Positions 12,274 to 23,392 of a stretch of DNA of 64,000 nucleotides are shown here, one piece after another. Origin of the DNA: Emydura subglobosa (taxonomy: Eukaryota > Chordata > Testudines > Chelidae); the NCBI GenBank assembly GCA_007922225.1, contig ML679961.1, positions 1,842,960-1,906,959 of the forward strand. Direction: 5' to 3'. Positions within the stretch are counted from its first letter, which is position 1, and every line of letters begins with the position of its first letter. The notes beneath the pieces are model-generated. The model was given only the letters and a program-made list of their open reading frames with translations. It was not told where the DNA came from and made no database searches. The position numbers and the translations under genes were made by a program.

Positions 12274-13364
12274 AAAGAGCATTAATACCAAACTGACGAG
12301 AAACAGAAAATGCGATTGAAGGTAGAACAATATTGGCAAAGAGTCGTTCTTTGGCTACAACAAAATAGGTTTGTTGTCTGTCCAAATTCTTTTGCTCTCA
12401 CAAATGAACTTGGGTTGAATTTGGAGACTAGGAGCAGGGTCACTATCTTTCATGTGTAGAATTGTAACGGGCAGAAGTCATTCCTAATAGTTACGTCATT
12501 TCAAGGGGAAAAATAACTCTAGGGATAAATGAATTTTCAAAATAAAATGATACCTTATAGGTATAGAATTCTCATTGTTATAGTAACTATTCTATTTTCT
12601 TACAATATCCATCACTGAAAACTATCACTACATCTATTTACTGAAATGTAACATTAAATGCTGCAAATAAGAGGAATTCCATTTACTGAAGTTTCTATGC
12701 ATGAAAACTGTTATCATTCATTACTCATTTCATTAACCCAAATTCATGGGCTCCAATTTCATTTCCCGTTGCTAATGCAGAATGTTTATCTGTCTATGAC
12801 ACCAGTCACTGCTTGCTTATTATTCTCCAGTTGCCTTAGAAGATGTGATATTATCTATCCCCATTACTTAAAACAAACAAACATTTATCAGATGTTTCTG
12901 TGGTTGGAAAAGAAAAGATAGTTTTAAATTATTTTGCATTTTGTAACCTGATAAATAATGAAAGTTTGTGTGAGAGAAACTCAAACTAAGCAATTAGAAA
13001 AAAAAATAATGTAAAGAGGATCTCTCATGCTTGGGAAGAAGAGTCATATTAGAGTTTTCTTGTCAATATGGAAACAGGGAGTGGTTTTTTTCCCTAATAT
13101 TAGTTGTTGAGGTCTTTAGTTAAAGAGTAGAGCATGAAGTAAAAATGAATTCTCATACCTGAGCAGTGCAACCAATCACCAACATAATTTATTTTCTCTA
13201 GTTTCAGAGGGATATTGAAGGATCTGTAATCGTTGCAATTAAAAATGCTAAGAACTAATTACACAAATAATTAACAGCAAACAGAAATGTGATTACAGAG
13301 GAAGTGATAATGGCTCTGACCACGCAAGGGTTGTTAATAGCTCTTGTCACTTCCAAAGGCTCTC
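12274..13364. other. AT-rich non-coding sequence
   Basis: No exon, RNA or nameable repeat is seen. The stretch is AT-rich with short A-runs near 13000. Confidence 0.45.
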
Positions 13365-15020
13365 TCCTGCCTCCCTTTCTTTCTCCTCTTTGAACAGCAT
13401 TGCTTCTGACTCTTTTTCCTCTCCCCTTCTAGGTAGCTGTCATCTACCATCCACACAGCTTCACCCCATCGGCCTTCCTCGCTGGCTGAGGGCTCTCTCT
13501 TCCTCTCCTCACAGTCTTCCACACTCACTTTTGGTGACTTCAACTTCCATATTGATCACACCTCCGACCCCGTAGCTACGTGTTTCCTCTCCCTCTCCTC
13601 TTCCGTCAGCCTGCAGCCCTGGTTCAACTCTCCCACTCACTGAAAGCATCGTTCACTGGACCTGGTCTTCACCAAACCCTGCTCGCCCTCTGATCTCGGC
13701 ATCGCTGAGTTTCCCTCTGCAATCACCACCTGGTCTCTTTCAGCATTGCCTACCAGGCCACCTTCCTCCCACCTGTCACTTGGCCTTTCCAGAGCTTCCA
13801 GTCCATCAGATGACTTCTCGCCTGCTCTCTGCCCTTTCCTCCCTTTCTTCCATTCAGATGGTTGTTGATTCTCTCCATTCTTCATTCTTCTCCACTCTTG
13901 AGGCTTTTGACCCTCTCTCCACTCACTAGGTCTCTGCTCTGCCAAGCCCTGGCTCTCACCCCCAACATCTGCTTCCTCCACTCCTGCTCTGGTGCTGCAG
14001 AGTTCCTCTGGCAGAAATCCTGTGACTAGGCTGATTTCTTTTGCTACAAATCTGAGTTCCTCTCTCCATATTCCATCCTAGACCCTCCCCGATCCAGTTT
14101 TCACCCTTTGCATTTCACTTGAAACTTCTCTCGCCAAAGTCTCTAATGACCACTTCCTAGTGAAAGCTCCTGTACCCATCCTCATCCTCCTTGACCTGTC
14201 ACCTGCCTTGACACAGTTGACCATGCTTTTCAGAAATCTTCTCCTTGCTTGGCTTCCATGAGTGTCCTCTCCTGGTCCTCCTCCTACCTCTCTAACTGCT
14301 CCTTCAGCACGTCTTTCAGAAGGTCCTCATCATCCACCATCCTGATTTCCGTGCGGGTTCCACCGGACTCTGTCCTTGATCCCCTTCTCAGTCTACACCC
14401 TATTGCTCTGTAATCTCGTCCACAAACACAAATGCAGCTACCATCTCTCTGCTGATGAGTCACAGATCTAGCTCTGTACTCTAGACCTGTCTTCTTCTGT
14501 CCTAGCTAAAATCTCAGCTACTTCTCTGACATCTCCTCATGGATGTCTAGCCACAGGCTCAAATTCAAAGTGGCAAAAGCAGAACTCTTAATGTCCCTCC
14601 CCACTCTCTCTTTTTCTCTGTCTTTTTCATACTGTGTCACTAAGGCCCACAATGTGGGCTCATCTTCAACTAAGACTTCTCTCTAGCTCCCCCCCCCCTC
14701 CAGCCTATGTGTAAATTTTGCAGACTCTTTCTGCATAACGTCTCTAAGACACGGCATTTCCTATCCATCCACCCAGATAAACTCTTGTCCAGGCTCTCAT
14801 GATTTCACATTTTGGTTACTGCAACGTCTCTCTCTGGCCTTGCTAAATGCAACTCACGTTGCTCTTATCCATTCAGAATGCTGCTGCAAGGATGGTGTCT
14901 GTCTGTACCATTTGTTGTCTCTTGTCTTAAGATTTTTGAGACAAGGACCATCTTTGGTTTCAACACTGAGTCCATGGCTGGTTGCTACAGTAATATCAAT
15001 AAATAGTAATAATAACAAAG
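13365..15020 (+). mobile_element. L2-like LINE with endonuclease and RT remnants
   Basis: A pyrimidine-rich stretch translates in one frame to endonuclease phrases: GDFNFHIDHTSDP starting at 13533, then LDLVFTKPCSPSDL. Further on come reverse transcriptase phrases: SNDHFLVKAPVP, LILLDLSPAL (family LVLLDLSAAFD) and YHLSADESQI (family YHLYADDTQ) at 14439-14468, in the same frame as GDFN. The 3' part reads AALLN-like and HSECCCKDG phrases (family QNAAARL) and ends in a tail with CCATGGCTGGTTGCTACAGT and AATAATAA. Module order, HLYADDTQ-type box and tail fit the L2 clade. Stops throughout and a changed catalytic site show it is dead. Confidence 0.8.
13533..14480 (+). pseudogene. L2-like ORF2 (endonuclease to RT) remnant
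   Basis: This single frame carries the endonuclease motif GDFN at 13533-13544, whose Asp and Asn belong to the nuclease active site. After several stops it carries the polymerase catalytic site as SADE at 14448-14459 instead of YADD. Keeping one frame over more than 900 bases, despite stops, shows decay mainly by point change here. Only one aspartate of the pair remains, so no polymerase activity is expected. Confidence 0.75.
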
Positions 15021-15414
15021 CTTGCACCATGTCTGGACTGTGATGGAGAATGGTGACAGCCTAAAAACCAGCAGCCATCTTGTGTGGGCAGCATACATAC
15101 AAATATCAGTGCCTACATTGTAAAAGATAACATATGAGGCTGAGACAGAAGAATGCTGTGTGTCACTATGAGCTATTCCCGACTTAACTACAGGGTTGAA
15201 TTTGGAATGCTACAGTTAGTCACTTCGACAGTTCCATTCTAAACCCATATTTTCAGGGGTATAAAATTCCATGATAAAAATCATCTCCAGGATGACATGA
15301 GGCTTACAAAGTCGCTTCCTAAGAGCCTTACATCCCCCCGAAAACTATTTGAATATAGGAATCTTCACAATGGATCTGATCAGCAGTCCATAGTAATATC
15401 TTCCAAGAAGGGAT
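15021..15414. other. Non-coding spacer
   Basis: Nothing is recognised between the L2-like element and the solitary L2 tail that follows. Confidence 0.45.
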
Positions 15415-15520
15415 CGTCTTTTTCTTCTGTTTGTGCAGAGCCTAGACTTTGGGCTTCTGGTCTGTGACTAAGGCATTCAGGCACTACCACCATACGAATA
15501 AATAATAATAATCCACTGCC
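15415..15520 (+). repeat. Solitary L2-like LINE 3' tail
   Basis: The order TTCTGTTTGTGCAGAGCCTAG, TGGTCTGTGACTAAGGC, AGGCACTACCACC and AATAATAATAAT matches the tail of the L2-like element just upstream and the copy near 43.8 kb. It is a severely 5'-truncated insertion. Confidence 0.6.
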
Positions 15521-15980
15521 TTCTCCTGTCTCTGCCCCAGCCCAGGAAGAGATGCTGGTCAAGAGATGGAGGAGGCGAAGAAGAAACAACAACAACATCA
15601 ACATGCAGAATTCTTCTGGAATAACCGGCCCATATGGAAGTTGTTTCTTACCCGCTACTACTTAGTGCCTGGGGTCAGTCTGCTGCGAACCAAGAGATTT
15701 CTACCTCTCCTTATATCTCCTAGGCACCGTACGTTTGGATATTCTCAGGAGCCACGTAAATGTCCGGCTCTGTTTGACTCTTACCGAGCAGCTGACCACA
15801 GTGTTCTCTTCTGGCAATGAGTTCCACTGGTTGGCTATGTCTTTAAATCCTGCCCTTTCTGGAGATGACACGAGCGCTGATTGTCCTGCGTCGTCCTGCT
15901 TTTGCCAGGGAAAGGAGGTGCACTCTGCTATTCCCAAACGATCTTTTTTGGCACAGCCAATATTTGAACCTTTTGGAACT
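15521..15980 (-). repeat. Possible old LINE 3' region, antisense
   Basis: On the minus strand, phrases such as GTGGAACTCATTGCCAGAAG and a following GACATTTACGTGGCTCCTGA resemble the post-ORF region of some turtle CR1 families (an AACTCATTGCC... then GACATTTATATGGAT pattern). The match is loose and no coding motif supports it. Confidence 0.3.
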
Positions 15981-16679
15981 GTTAGCTTAGCTGACTAATC
16001 AGTGCATTGATTCATTCCTTAGACCTCAGCGGTTGGTAAGGGGTTAGCCTTTTAAGCGGCTACAGCATCAGGCGGAATAATGCTAATGGTATTCGAGCGA
16101 GAGACCCGCACACACAACCACTGCCATTTTTCACAAATCCCTTGATTAGCAAATCCACTAAGCAGATAAACAGCCCCACAAATGCTGGAATACCACAGCA
16201 GATGGAGGACAAAGGGGTTAGCCGCCTTACTGGCATTATTCACACCTCCTGCTGTGGAATCCCAGACCGTCAGCCACTATCTTCCTCATCAGCATCGCCA
16301 TCAGTGACTGTCGCCCTGGGGTCTCCCAGGTGCACAGGCAGGGGTACAGCATTTATAATTCGTCACACTGATGCCCACTGGGGCTCAGACATACGTATGA
16401 AGGTTTCAGCTCCTTTTCCTTATTTGAACTTCCACACCGCACAACTTTCAGGGTGCCCTGTTTTTCACTGGCTAGCCTGTTAGCTCTCCTTACACTCATT
16501 AACCTTGGTTACTCAATCACCACAACAGCTTGTGTGTAGTGCATTGCTGATGCTCTGTCTGCAAAAGTCCCCAAAACACCATAACCTGCTTTAACTGGCA
16601 CATTGCAGCATATATTTCCTAAATCTAAACTTTATACATGAGTAGCCCCATTGAACGGTCTGGGATTATCCAATGATTA
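15981..16679. other. Non-coding sequence, no feature recognised
   Basis: No repeat or gene is named with confidence. The 113-codon frame at 16142-16483 has no recognisable motifs. Confidence 0.4.
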
Positions 16680-16805
16680 AAGTTTGTATTCATTATTTGT
16701 ACTGCTCTAATGCCCACGTCATGGAGCAGGATCCCACCGTGCTAGGCACTGTGCAAACACAGAACAAAAATATGGTCCTGGCCCCACAAAGCTGACAAGC
16801 TAAGT
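16680..16805 (-). repeat. Solitary L2-like LINE 3' tail, antisense
   Basis: Read on the minus strand it gives GTTCTGTGTTTGCACAGTGC, CTAGCACGGTGGGATCCTG, CTCCATGACGTGGGC and a trailing TACAAATAATGAA. This is the same tail family as 15415-15520 but inverted, so the two copies form a separated inverted pair. Confidence 0.7.
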
Positions 16806-17544
16806 AATTAATGTTTCTAAATTTCCTCCCCTGAGTAAGTGTGCGTAAAATCAGGGCTTATGAGCCTGGTGCAGAAGACAAATCTGAATAAATATATACA
16901 GACAGAAGTTGTGAAATATTCATGGTAAAATGGAGCGATATTTATCCCATGTTGCATACTCCAAATACAGCACCATAGCTGGGAAAATGTTGCTTTCACT
17001 GTACAATTTTTTTATGACTGTGGTTTTACAAAAATAATAACAGAGGAAAGAACAAACACTTTCACATATATTAGCTGTGACGATAGTCTTTTGCTGAAAA
17101 CAGCATTTTTAACAGCACCATGAATTAAGATACTAATATTGTGAAATTACAAAGCTTTACTAAAAGTCCATTAAACATGGTCTGGAGTAACAATAAAAGC
17201 ACAGGGCCTCCAACCCACATGAGAGAGATTTCCTAGATGCTTTTTTGTATTGTTGCTGTGCCCTTCATCATGTTCCTCTCCTTCCTCTTTGAGCCCCATA
17301 GCATCTTGTACAATACAAACAGTGCTGAGATTGTGAACTGTGCTGTTAAGAAAGAACTCTATCCCCTTCCTTCCACCATGTAACTTCAACATAAACCCAA
17401 AAAACCTGCGTCCTCCTGGCTGGAGAAAACTAGATCCGTCACACCTTCTCTTGTTAGTGCTGGGGGGAGCTGCAGCACTGTTCATACTGCTAGTGCTGCT
17501 GTTCTTGGCGTGCCGATGTCAGCTGCAAGAGCAGAGTGCAAGAT
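16806..17544. other. Non-coding sequence, no feature recognised
   Basis: Nothing recognisable. Reading frames around 17.2-17.5 kb are about 100 codons or shorter and lack known domains. Confidence 0.4.
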
Positions 17545-18065
17545 GCTGATTTCACAGACCGTGGTGATGTGCATAAAGCCACAGGCTCAGTTGGGTGACG
17601 CAGGCACATGGCCAGGTTTATTGTCAGTACAGCATGGTACTGGTGCCCCATAGGATCTGCAGCTACACTGGCACATGTATGCCCATGACAAGAAGGTACC
17701 AGTTCACTCAACACAGCAAGATCCTGTTCTCTATGCTAGCAAAAAGATGCCCCTCCTGTGACTTCTCCGTTAATACGTTGATACAGACAAGTTACGTATT
17801 GCACTCCAGACGTTGTTAGTCACACCCTTATCCCTGCACCTGCTAGTTCAAACAGAACATCCTCATCCATTGTCCTATCATCACCTCCTTATCTGATGAG
17901 GGGTCAGTGTGCTCTTGTACCGGCCCTTGGGAATTTGTTCATGAAATTACTTGGGAACTCAGGGAGTTCTTGTACCTGTCAGGACGGGAAGGTACTTACT
18001 TGGTTAGCTGACACGTATGGTGTTACTGTTCTGCCAGGGCCAGTCTGGTTCACAGTCTTTGGCTC
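17545..18065 (-). repeat. Possible old LTR-type repeat
   Basis: On the plus strand this contains AGGTTTATTGTCAGTACAGC, the reverse of a polyadenylation-like region. It is followed by a TC-rich stretch resembling LTR-type repeats I associate with turtle genomes. Edges are approximate. No TG...CA ends or target duplication could be fixed. An unrelated unique region is the alternative. Confidence 0.3.
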
Positions 18066-18764
18066 ATTCTGTTAGGTTTGCCAAGGGCTCCAGCAAGGCC
18101 CACACTTTCCAAATTAGTTTTCATTCTTCATTAGAATGAAACCAAAACCTTTCCAAATCTTCATGACATGGAATTGTATCCAAAAGGTCAAGTTTTCATT
18201 CAGGTGTCTCTCTGGAAGAGAGCAGAGTCCACCCGGACCAAAGAAACCTTCCCTTTGAAGTTGATACTTCTCTGCAAAATGTTTCACTTTGACTAAAAGA
18301 ATGTAGTTATAATATTCCGACCAGATGTACTGCGTATGCTCTCTTTAAAAGGATATGAAGTTTTTCTGGGTTTGTTTTTTTTGCAATTCTGGTAACCCTA
18401 GTGAGTGCAAATTGTGGATCATTACATCTATGCACTGTTAACTTAAGAAGATCGTTATCCCTAGCCAGTGTAAAGATGTTACTGATGGGAATGTGGCAGT
18501 TGAAACCACATAGCAGTGTAAATAGGGCATCTCAAATGTAGAAAACTAAGATAAAAGGAGAGACAAGGAAGAAGAAAGACCAGGCTTGGGACGGATAGAG
18601 AGCTAACTGCTAAAGGCACAGAACCTTTCAATGGATTTCAATAACAAGCTCAGAGGAGACAATAGCTCCAGACACCGGATTATCTGGTGACATGAGGCAC
18701 CAACAAAAAGATAAGGAGACTGAATTGCCACCATTAAAACACACAGCTTTATAAACACAATGCA
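18066..18764. other. Non-coding sequence, no feature recognised
   Basis: No classified repeat or exon. A purine-rich patch lies at about 18540-18580. Confidence 0.4.
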
Positions 18765-19775
18765 CATTATTTCTGCAGACCACAGGATTTATAATAAATC
18801 TATCTATTCTAAAGTAGCCCATTGCTGGAGAACAGCTTACATCCTACCTACATTTAAGAAAGGAGAAAACAAAATGATCCAGGTCTGTAATTACACACCT
18901 ATTAGTTTGACCTCAGCAGTATGCAAGATTTTAGAACAAAATGTGAAGGCAAGAATAATTAAATTCATAGAGTTAAATGGCAAAGGGGATGTAATGCAAC
19001 TTGGATTCACCAAAGGCAGATCATGCCAGACTAAGCTCATTTCCTTCTTTCAGAAAATATTTTTTTTTAAAAGATAAGGGAAATGAAGTGGATCTAGTAT
19101 ACTTGGACTTCAGTAAAGCATTTGACACAGGACCAATGGGAAATGTTTAGTTAAATTAGGGAAGAGAAGGATCAGTACAAACATTGTAAGGTGGATGAGG
19201 AACTGGCTAAAGGGGAGGACACAATGAGTTGTACTGAAAGGTAAATTATGGACTGGAGGAGAGTTACTAGAGAAGTTCCTCAAAGGTTGGTTTGGGGACC
19301 AATCTAATTCAATATTTTTATGAATGACCTTGGCACAAAAAGTAGTAGTGTGCTAAGGAAGTTTCCTGACGATACAAAATTGGGAGACACCATCATTATA
19401 GAGGATGATTGGAATACTATACAGGAAAATCTGGCTGACTTTGAAGACTAGAATGACAGAAATGGGCTGAAATTCAATAATACAAAATGCCTGATCATGT
19501 ACTTGAGGAATAATAATAATCATTTCTGCTACAAGCTGGGACTTATTACTTGGAAGCAATAGAAGAGGAGAGCGACCTGGATGCATGGATTGATCCCAGA
19601 ATGAGTGAGCCACCAATGCAATACAACTGAGAAAGGGGCAAATATGATCCTATGAAGTATCTGGCGAGGCATTTCCAGTAGAGATAAAAAAGTATTAATG
19701 GCATTGTACATAGCATTGGTCAGACCACATTTGGAATACCGCTTAGCATTCTGGTCACTCATGTTCAAGAAAGTC
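18765..19775 (+). mobile_element. CR1-like LINE, RT region, 3' end missing
   Basis: The first frame (18760-19077) reads YILPTFKKGENK, then NYTPISLTSAVCKILEQ and GFTKGRSCQTKLISFF, all standard reverse transcriptase finger motifs. In shifted frames come [11 protein letters not shown] (about 19096-19128), RNWLKGRTQ, a box SFLTIQN/FPDDTKLGDT (about 19362-19390), LGV-like text, and finally [14 protein letters not shown] and MFKKVDVA near 19775. Where the family has FADD this copy has FPDD. No CR1 3' tail follows. It is more diverged from the other CR1 copies, so it is likely an older or different subfamily. Confidence 0.85.
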
Positions 19776-20565
19776 GATGTTGCATGTTTGAATTTGCGAT
19801 TGTCAAATAACAGGCTGAAATGGACTTAATCAAAACTTGTCAGAGTTTAGTACAGCACCAAACAGAATACAGAAAGAATAGGCACATTACCACTCTTGAT
19901 GTAAGGTGAAGCACTGGCCTCTGTGTGTCTCTCCTCTATAAATGCTGAGATGACGGCAGTTTTCCACTCCCCAAAATGTCTGCCTTTTTATAGGGTATGA
20001 GACAAAGAAACCCCCTTTTTGGTGGGAAAAATACTTCCCCATGATCAATTTCTCCATGTCTTACGTTTTCACATTCTCATTTTATCTCATAACTTATGGA
20101 ATTTCCTTTATGGTATCATTAGGTTACATGATTGATAAGCAAAAAGGGAATTCTAAACTGGTCATTACTGCTAATACCTGGGACAACTGGCAGTTACCAG
20201 CAAAAGTCCTTTCATGGATACTCATTTTATCATTACAGAAAACCTCTCCAATAACAATTGTTTCTTATCAATCACCCAGTCCTGCTTATGTCTCTGTAGA
20301 TGTTTTTAGTAGTTTGATGGAGGCTCTTTCCTGGATATCTGTTTTCTCACAGACTTGAAGGCACCAGCCATAATGGAATATATAGTCTGGTACTCAATCA
20401 TATGTAATTCCTGCATATAGGTCATGCGGATTATAACCCACACTCTGGCCAGTTACTATTCAAACACACACTTTGCTAATACCATACAGATTTTGGGAGA
20501 ATGGTTAATATGTGAATACATTTAATGTACAAGAAAAAGAGGATTAAGAGTTCTTTTTCTTCTTT
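19776..20565. other. Non-coding sequence, no feature recognised
   Basis: No repeat or gene is recognised. The 105-codon frame at 20041-20358 has no family motif; its hydrophobic composition reflects a T-rich sense strand. Confidence 0.4.
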
Positions 20566-21045
20566 CATATGGTAATAGTGGAACAGTGAAAGAAGCAGTT
20601 TGACTTCACTTGGATCTTAAGGGCTCTATCCAGTCCAGAGCAGAAGGGGATAGCCATATGAATGGCTGTGACACCTCCAGGATCAGCATAGATTGGACAA
20701 TCGTCCGTGATGTGTTCAATAGCTGACACCACACCACAGTCACAGTTTGGCAATTCCCTCACTTCCCACCTATGGAGTAAGTATTCACATCTTCCATGGT
20801 GGGTGTCCATATGTGCTGTGGGAAGGAGAAGCTTGGCAATTGTGATTAGCTTTTGGTTTGGTACGTCGGCCGCCACTCAGGGTTCAGACCACCTTCTGTC
20901 AACGTCCTTATCAGTTGCAATGAGGGCAGTAGCACGGGAGCAGAAGGGTTTTCTTCATTTTAGTCAGTGGCGAGGGGGGTATCATAGGTCATGATGGAGA
21001 AGCGTGTCATCGGATATTTGCTGGCACAATGCTAGCCAGTACTGA
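20566..21045 (-). mobile_element. Non-LTR retrotransposon C-terminal fragment with CCHC knuckle
   Basis: The minus strand carries a 103-codon frame (20876 to 20565) with HHGRCEYLLHRWEVRELPNC, CDCG and EHITDDCPIY. Cysteines 45, 47 and 60 with His55 form C-x1-C-x7-H-x4-C, the zinc-knuckle pattern at the C-terminus of several non-LTR polymerases. Upstream on the same strand another frame gives phrases like YPPRH and RKPFCSRA, which also fit such a C-terminal domain. No catalytic domain remains. It is unlike the CR1 pieces around it and represents another LINE lineage, whose clade I cannot fix. Confidence 0.65.
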
Positions 21046-21174
21046 TAGCCCTGGAAGTGGCACTGATTTGAGGGTGCCACTAATTATATGAAGAGTGGTG
21101 TTAATTTCAGTGTCCACTAAAATGGTGTGTGGCTTCCCCTCCACACTGGGGCACAAGGGCTAGATGTTCCACAG
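21046..21174. other. Short spacer
   Basis: Sequence between the LINE C-terminal fragment and the CR1 3' region. Nothing is recognised. Confidence 0.4.
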
Positions 21175-21978
21175 ACAAATTCAGTCTGGAAACTAGCAGA
21201 TGGTTTCTAACCACCAGAGGGGTGAATTTCTGGAACTCCCGATCGGAGGTGTGGGGGCAAACAACTTAGTTAAGTTTAAGAGAGAGATGGACACGTTTAC
21301 AAGTGCAATTGTATGACAGGGTTGCTTATGATGGTAAAGGGAAAACGTCAGCAACCATAGCACTCACTTCTGGTGTTTCTTATGCTCATAAAAGCTCAGG
21401 CTTCATGGTTTCAGTCAGCCACCAGCTGGGTCAGGAAGGGATTCTCTTCCTCTCCTCCCCCATGTATTCGGGGAGTTTTTTTTTATCTCCTTCCTCTGAA
21501 GCACCAGGGATTGCCACAGATGGATATGGCACATTGGGTAGGGTAGGCCAGGACGTTCTCAAGTGCTTCGCTTGTTCCCATGCTCAGTGTCTGTCTGATC
21601 ACCATAGGTGAGGTCAGGAAGGAATTTTCCCCCAGGTCAGACTGGCAGTGACTTTGGTGGTTTTTCACCTTCCTCTGCAGCATGTGGGTGCGGATCACTT
21701 GCCAAGATTATCTGGCTTAATCTTATCTCACTTAATTATTTCCCTTCCACTGGGGGGGGAGGGGCTCAGGCACTGGTGCACCTCATAGAATCATGGAACC
21801 AAAGGGTGCAAGGGATCGTAAGGGTCATCTAATCTAACCCCCTCTCAAGCAGCAGGCCTCGGTCCCTCCAATTCTCTGTTGTGGCGCCAAACAGGCTAGT
21901 CTTGTGTGGGTTGTGATACACGGGAGGTGAGACTAAATGAGCTGGTCCCTTCTGGCCTTAAACTCTGACTCTATGACC
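21175..21978 (+). mobile_element. CR1 3' untranslated region with nested CR1
   Basis: The left part is the end of a CR1 ORF/3' region (GAATTTCTGGAACTCCC, then TTTAAGAGAGAGATGGACAC). A long untranslated stretch follows with GGTCAGGAAGGAATTTTCCC, and the end is GAGACTAAATGAGCTGGTCCC...GACTCTATGACC at 21978. This tail class (TGGTCCCTTCTGGCCTTAAA) differs from the one at the window start. A second CR1 end in reverse orientation interrupts it at 21784-21869. Confidence 0.85.
21784..21869 (-). mobile_element. CR1 3' tail nested inside another CR1
   Basis: The phrase CATAGAATCATGGAACC followed by GGGTCATCTAATCTAACCCC is the reverse complement of the usual CR1 end. It sits within the 3' region of a plus-strand CR1, whose sequence resumes afterwards and runs to its own end. 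This gives a relative age: the outer copy inserted first. Confidence 0.75.
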
Positions 21979-22084
21979 TTCATGGGGAGAAAATACTGGG
22001 TTTGATGGAGGGGAAGGCGTAACAAGAACCGATTGTCAGGAGCTGAAGCCAGACCTATTCAGATTATCTGTAAGGCTCTGTAAT

Positions 22085-22170
22085 GAACATCAGAATGGCC
22101 GTCCTGGGTCAGACCAATGGCCCATTGAACCCAGTGTCCTGTCTTCCGCCAGGGTCCAATGCCAGGTGGA
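22085..22170 (-). mobile_element. CR1 3' tail, antisense, very short
   Basis: The plus strand reads GAATGGCCGTCCTGGGTCAG, ACCAATGGCCCATTGAACCC and TGTCTTCCGCCAGGGTCC. This is the reverse complement of the tail class ending the first CR1 in the window. Confidence 0.85.
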
Positions 22171-22254
22171 GGCCCTCACCCATGCAGCACCCTCTGGTGG
22201 CCTGGCATGGAACTGCCATTACTTCTCTGCCTCAGGTTGCCCTAATGGACTTTC

Positions 22255-22680
22255 AATAAGTTCAACAAGACTTGTATACATTGAACAATGTCACTTCATG
22301 GGTCTATCTTATTAAATCAACCACCACTGTGTGCAAACAAGCCCACTCCTTCTGCGGTAAGTCCCCAGGCTTCTCCACTGCGGGGAACTCTGCAGATCCT
22401 TCTCTGTTAATTCAAAGTATCTCCCAGTCCTCCCTGCCTGGAAAGTTTGGTAGTCTTTCTCTGGGGGTCATTCCTCTCTCCAAGCGCCTCTGCTCCACTG
22501 TGAGGAGCTTCTTGCTCATCTCTCTTGAGGAACTCTCTCCCCAAGATCTTCCTCTGTGTTGTGGGGCTTCCTGATTGAACCTTCATAACCCTTTGAAAGT
22601 CCCAGGTTTTCCTTAACTAATCAACCATTACCCAGCCACTTATCCAATTAACCATTCATGGATTTGGACTGGCTTATTCT
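22255..22680. repeat. Possible LTR-type or unclassified repeat
   Basis: A C/T-rich stretch with no coding motif leads into the palindrome at 22681. The phrase GTCTGACCCCTTAGTGGGCC just downstream resembles the edge of a turtle LTR-type repeat known to me only by pattern. The assignment is tentative and the left edge arbitrary. Confidence 0.25.
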
Positions 22681-22736
22681 CCTGTCACAGGGAGGCTGTG
22701 TGTCTGACCCCTTAGTGGGCCAGCCGCTGTGACAGG
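22681..22736. repeat. Inverted repeat with perfect 10-bp arms
   Basis: CCTGTCACAG (22681-22690) and CTGTGACAGG (22727-22736) are exact reverse complements separated by 36 bases. The copy next to it may supply the terminal inverted word of an LTR-like or DNA element. It could also be a stem in an RNA. Confidence 0.6.
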
Positions 22737-22999
22737 CACAAATTGAGGATGAGGAGGGTGACTTAACCATTGGAACAAAGTCCCACAGGAAGTGGTAGAT
22801 CCTCCATCTTTTGATGTCTTCAGATCAAGGCTAGATATGTGGAGGATGCTGTAGCCAAACAAGTTACGATTTAGTCAGACCTGAGTTATTGGGCTCAATA
22901 CAGGAGTAACTGGCTGATATTTAATTTCTGTGATAGTCAGGAGGTCAGACCAGATGATGCAATGGTCCCTTCTGGCCATAAACTCTATCTGTCTGAATG
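22737..22999 (+). mobile_element. CR1 3' end
   Basis: It contains CCACAGGAAGTGGTAGATCC, the remnant of the ORF end (family REVVE). Then come TTTGATGTCTTCAGATCAAG and a tail AGGAGGTCAGACCAGATGAT, GCAATGGTCCCTTCTGGCC and AACTCTATCTGTCTGAATG. It belongs to the same tail class as 21175-21978. Confidence 0.85.
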
Positions 23000-23279
23000 T
23001 CTACCGGGTTTGCAGAATGGTCCTGACATTGACTCATCTCAAACTCTAACCAACTGGACCCAGGGTGAGTGGAAGGAGTAGCGCAAAGAACCATCCCAAA
23101 AACATATCCACCATGTAAATCTGTGGCCCCAGTGATCGTTTGCTTCCGAAGTGATGGGCATTTGCAAAGATGTCGGAGGTATTGATGCTCAGGGCACGAA
23201 GACAGCATTAGCAAACATCAGGTCTGCCACATCAGAGATCAAATGTAACAGCCCCAGTTCAGCACAGAAAAAGTGCATT
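23000..23279. other. Non-coding spacer
   Basis: No feature is recognised. Confidence 0.4.
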
Positions 23280-23392
23280 GGGCTAGCTCTCCAGCAGGTG
23301 TAAATGGAACTACTCCAGGACTGTAGGGGGTCACTGATACCAAGGGAGCTGTGCTAGTTTACATCAGCTGAGGATCTGGCCCATACATTTGG
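23280..23392. repeat. Palindromic MITE-like element with GATCTGGCCC arm
   Basis: The left arm GGGCTAGCTCTCCAGCAGGT plus GTAAA mirrors the right arm TTTACATCAGCTGAGGATCT plus GGCCC, with only a few mismatches over about 25 bases. Intervening sequence is about 60 bases. This is the best preserved member of a palindromic set in this window. Confidence 0.55.
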
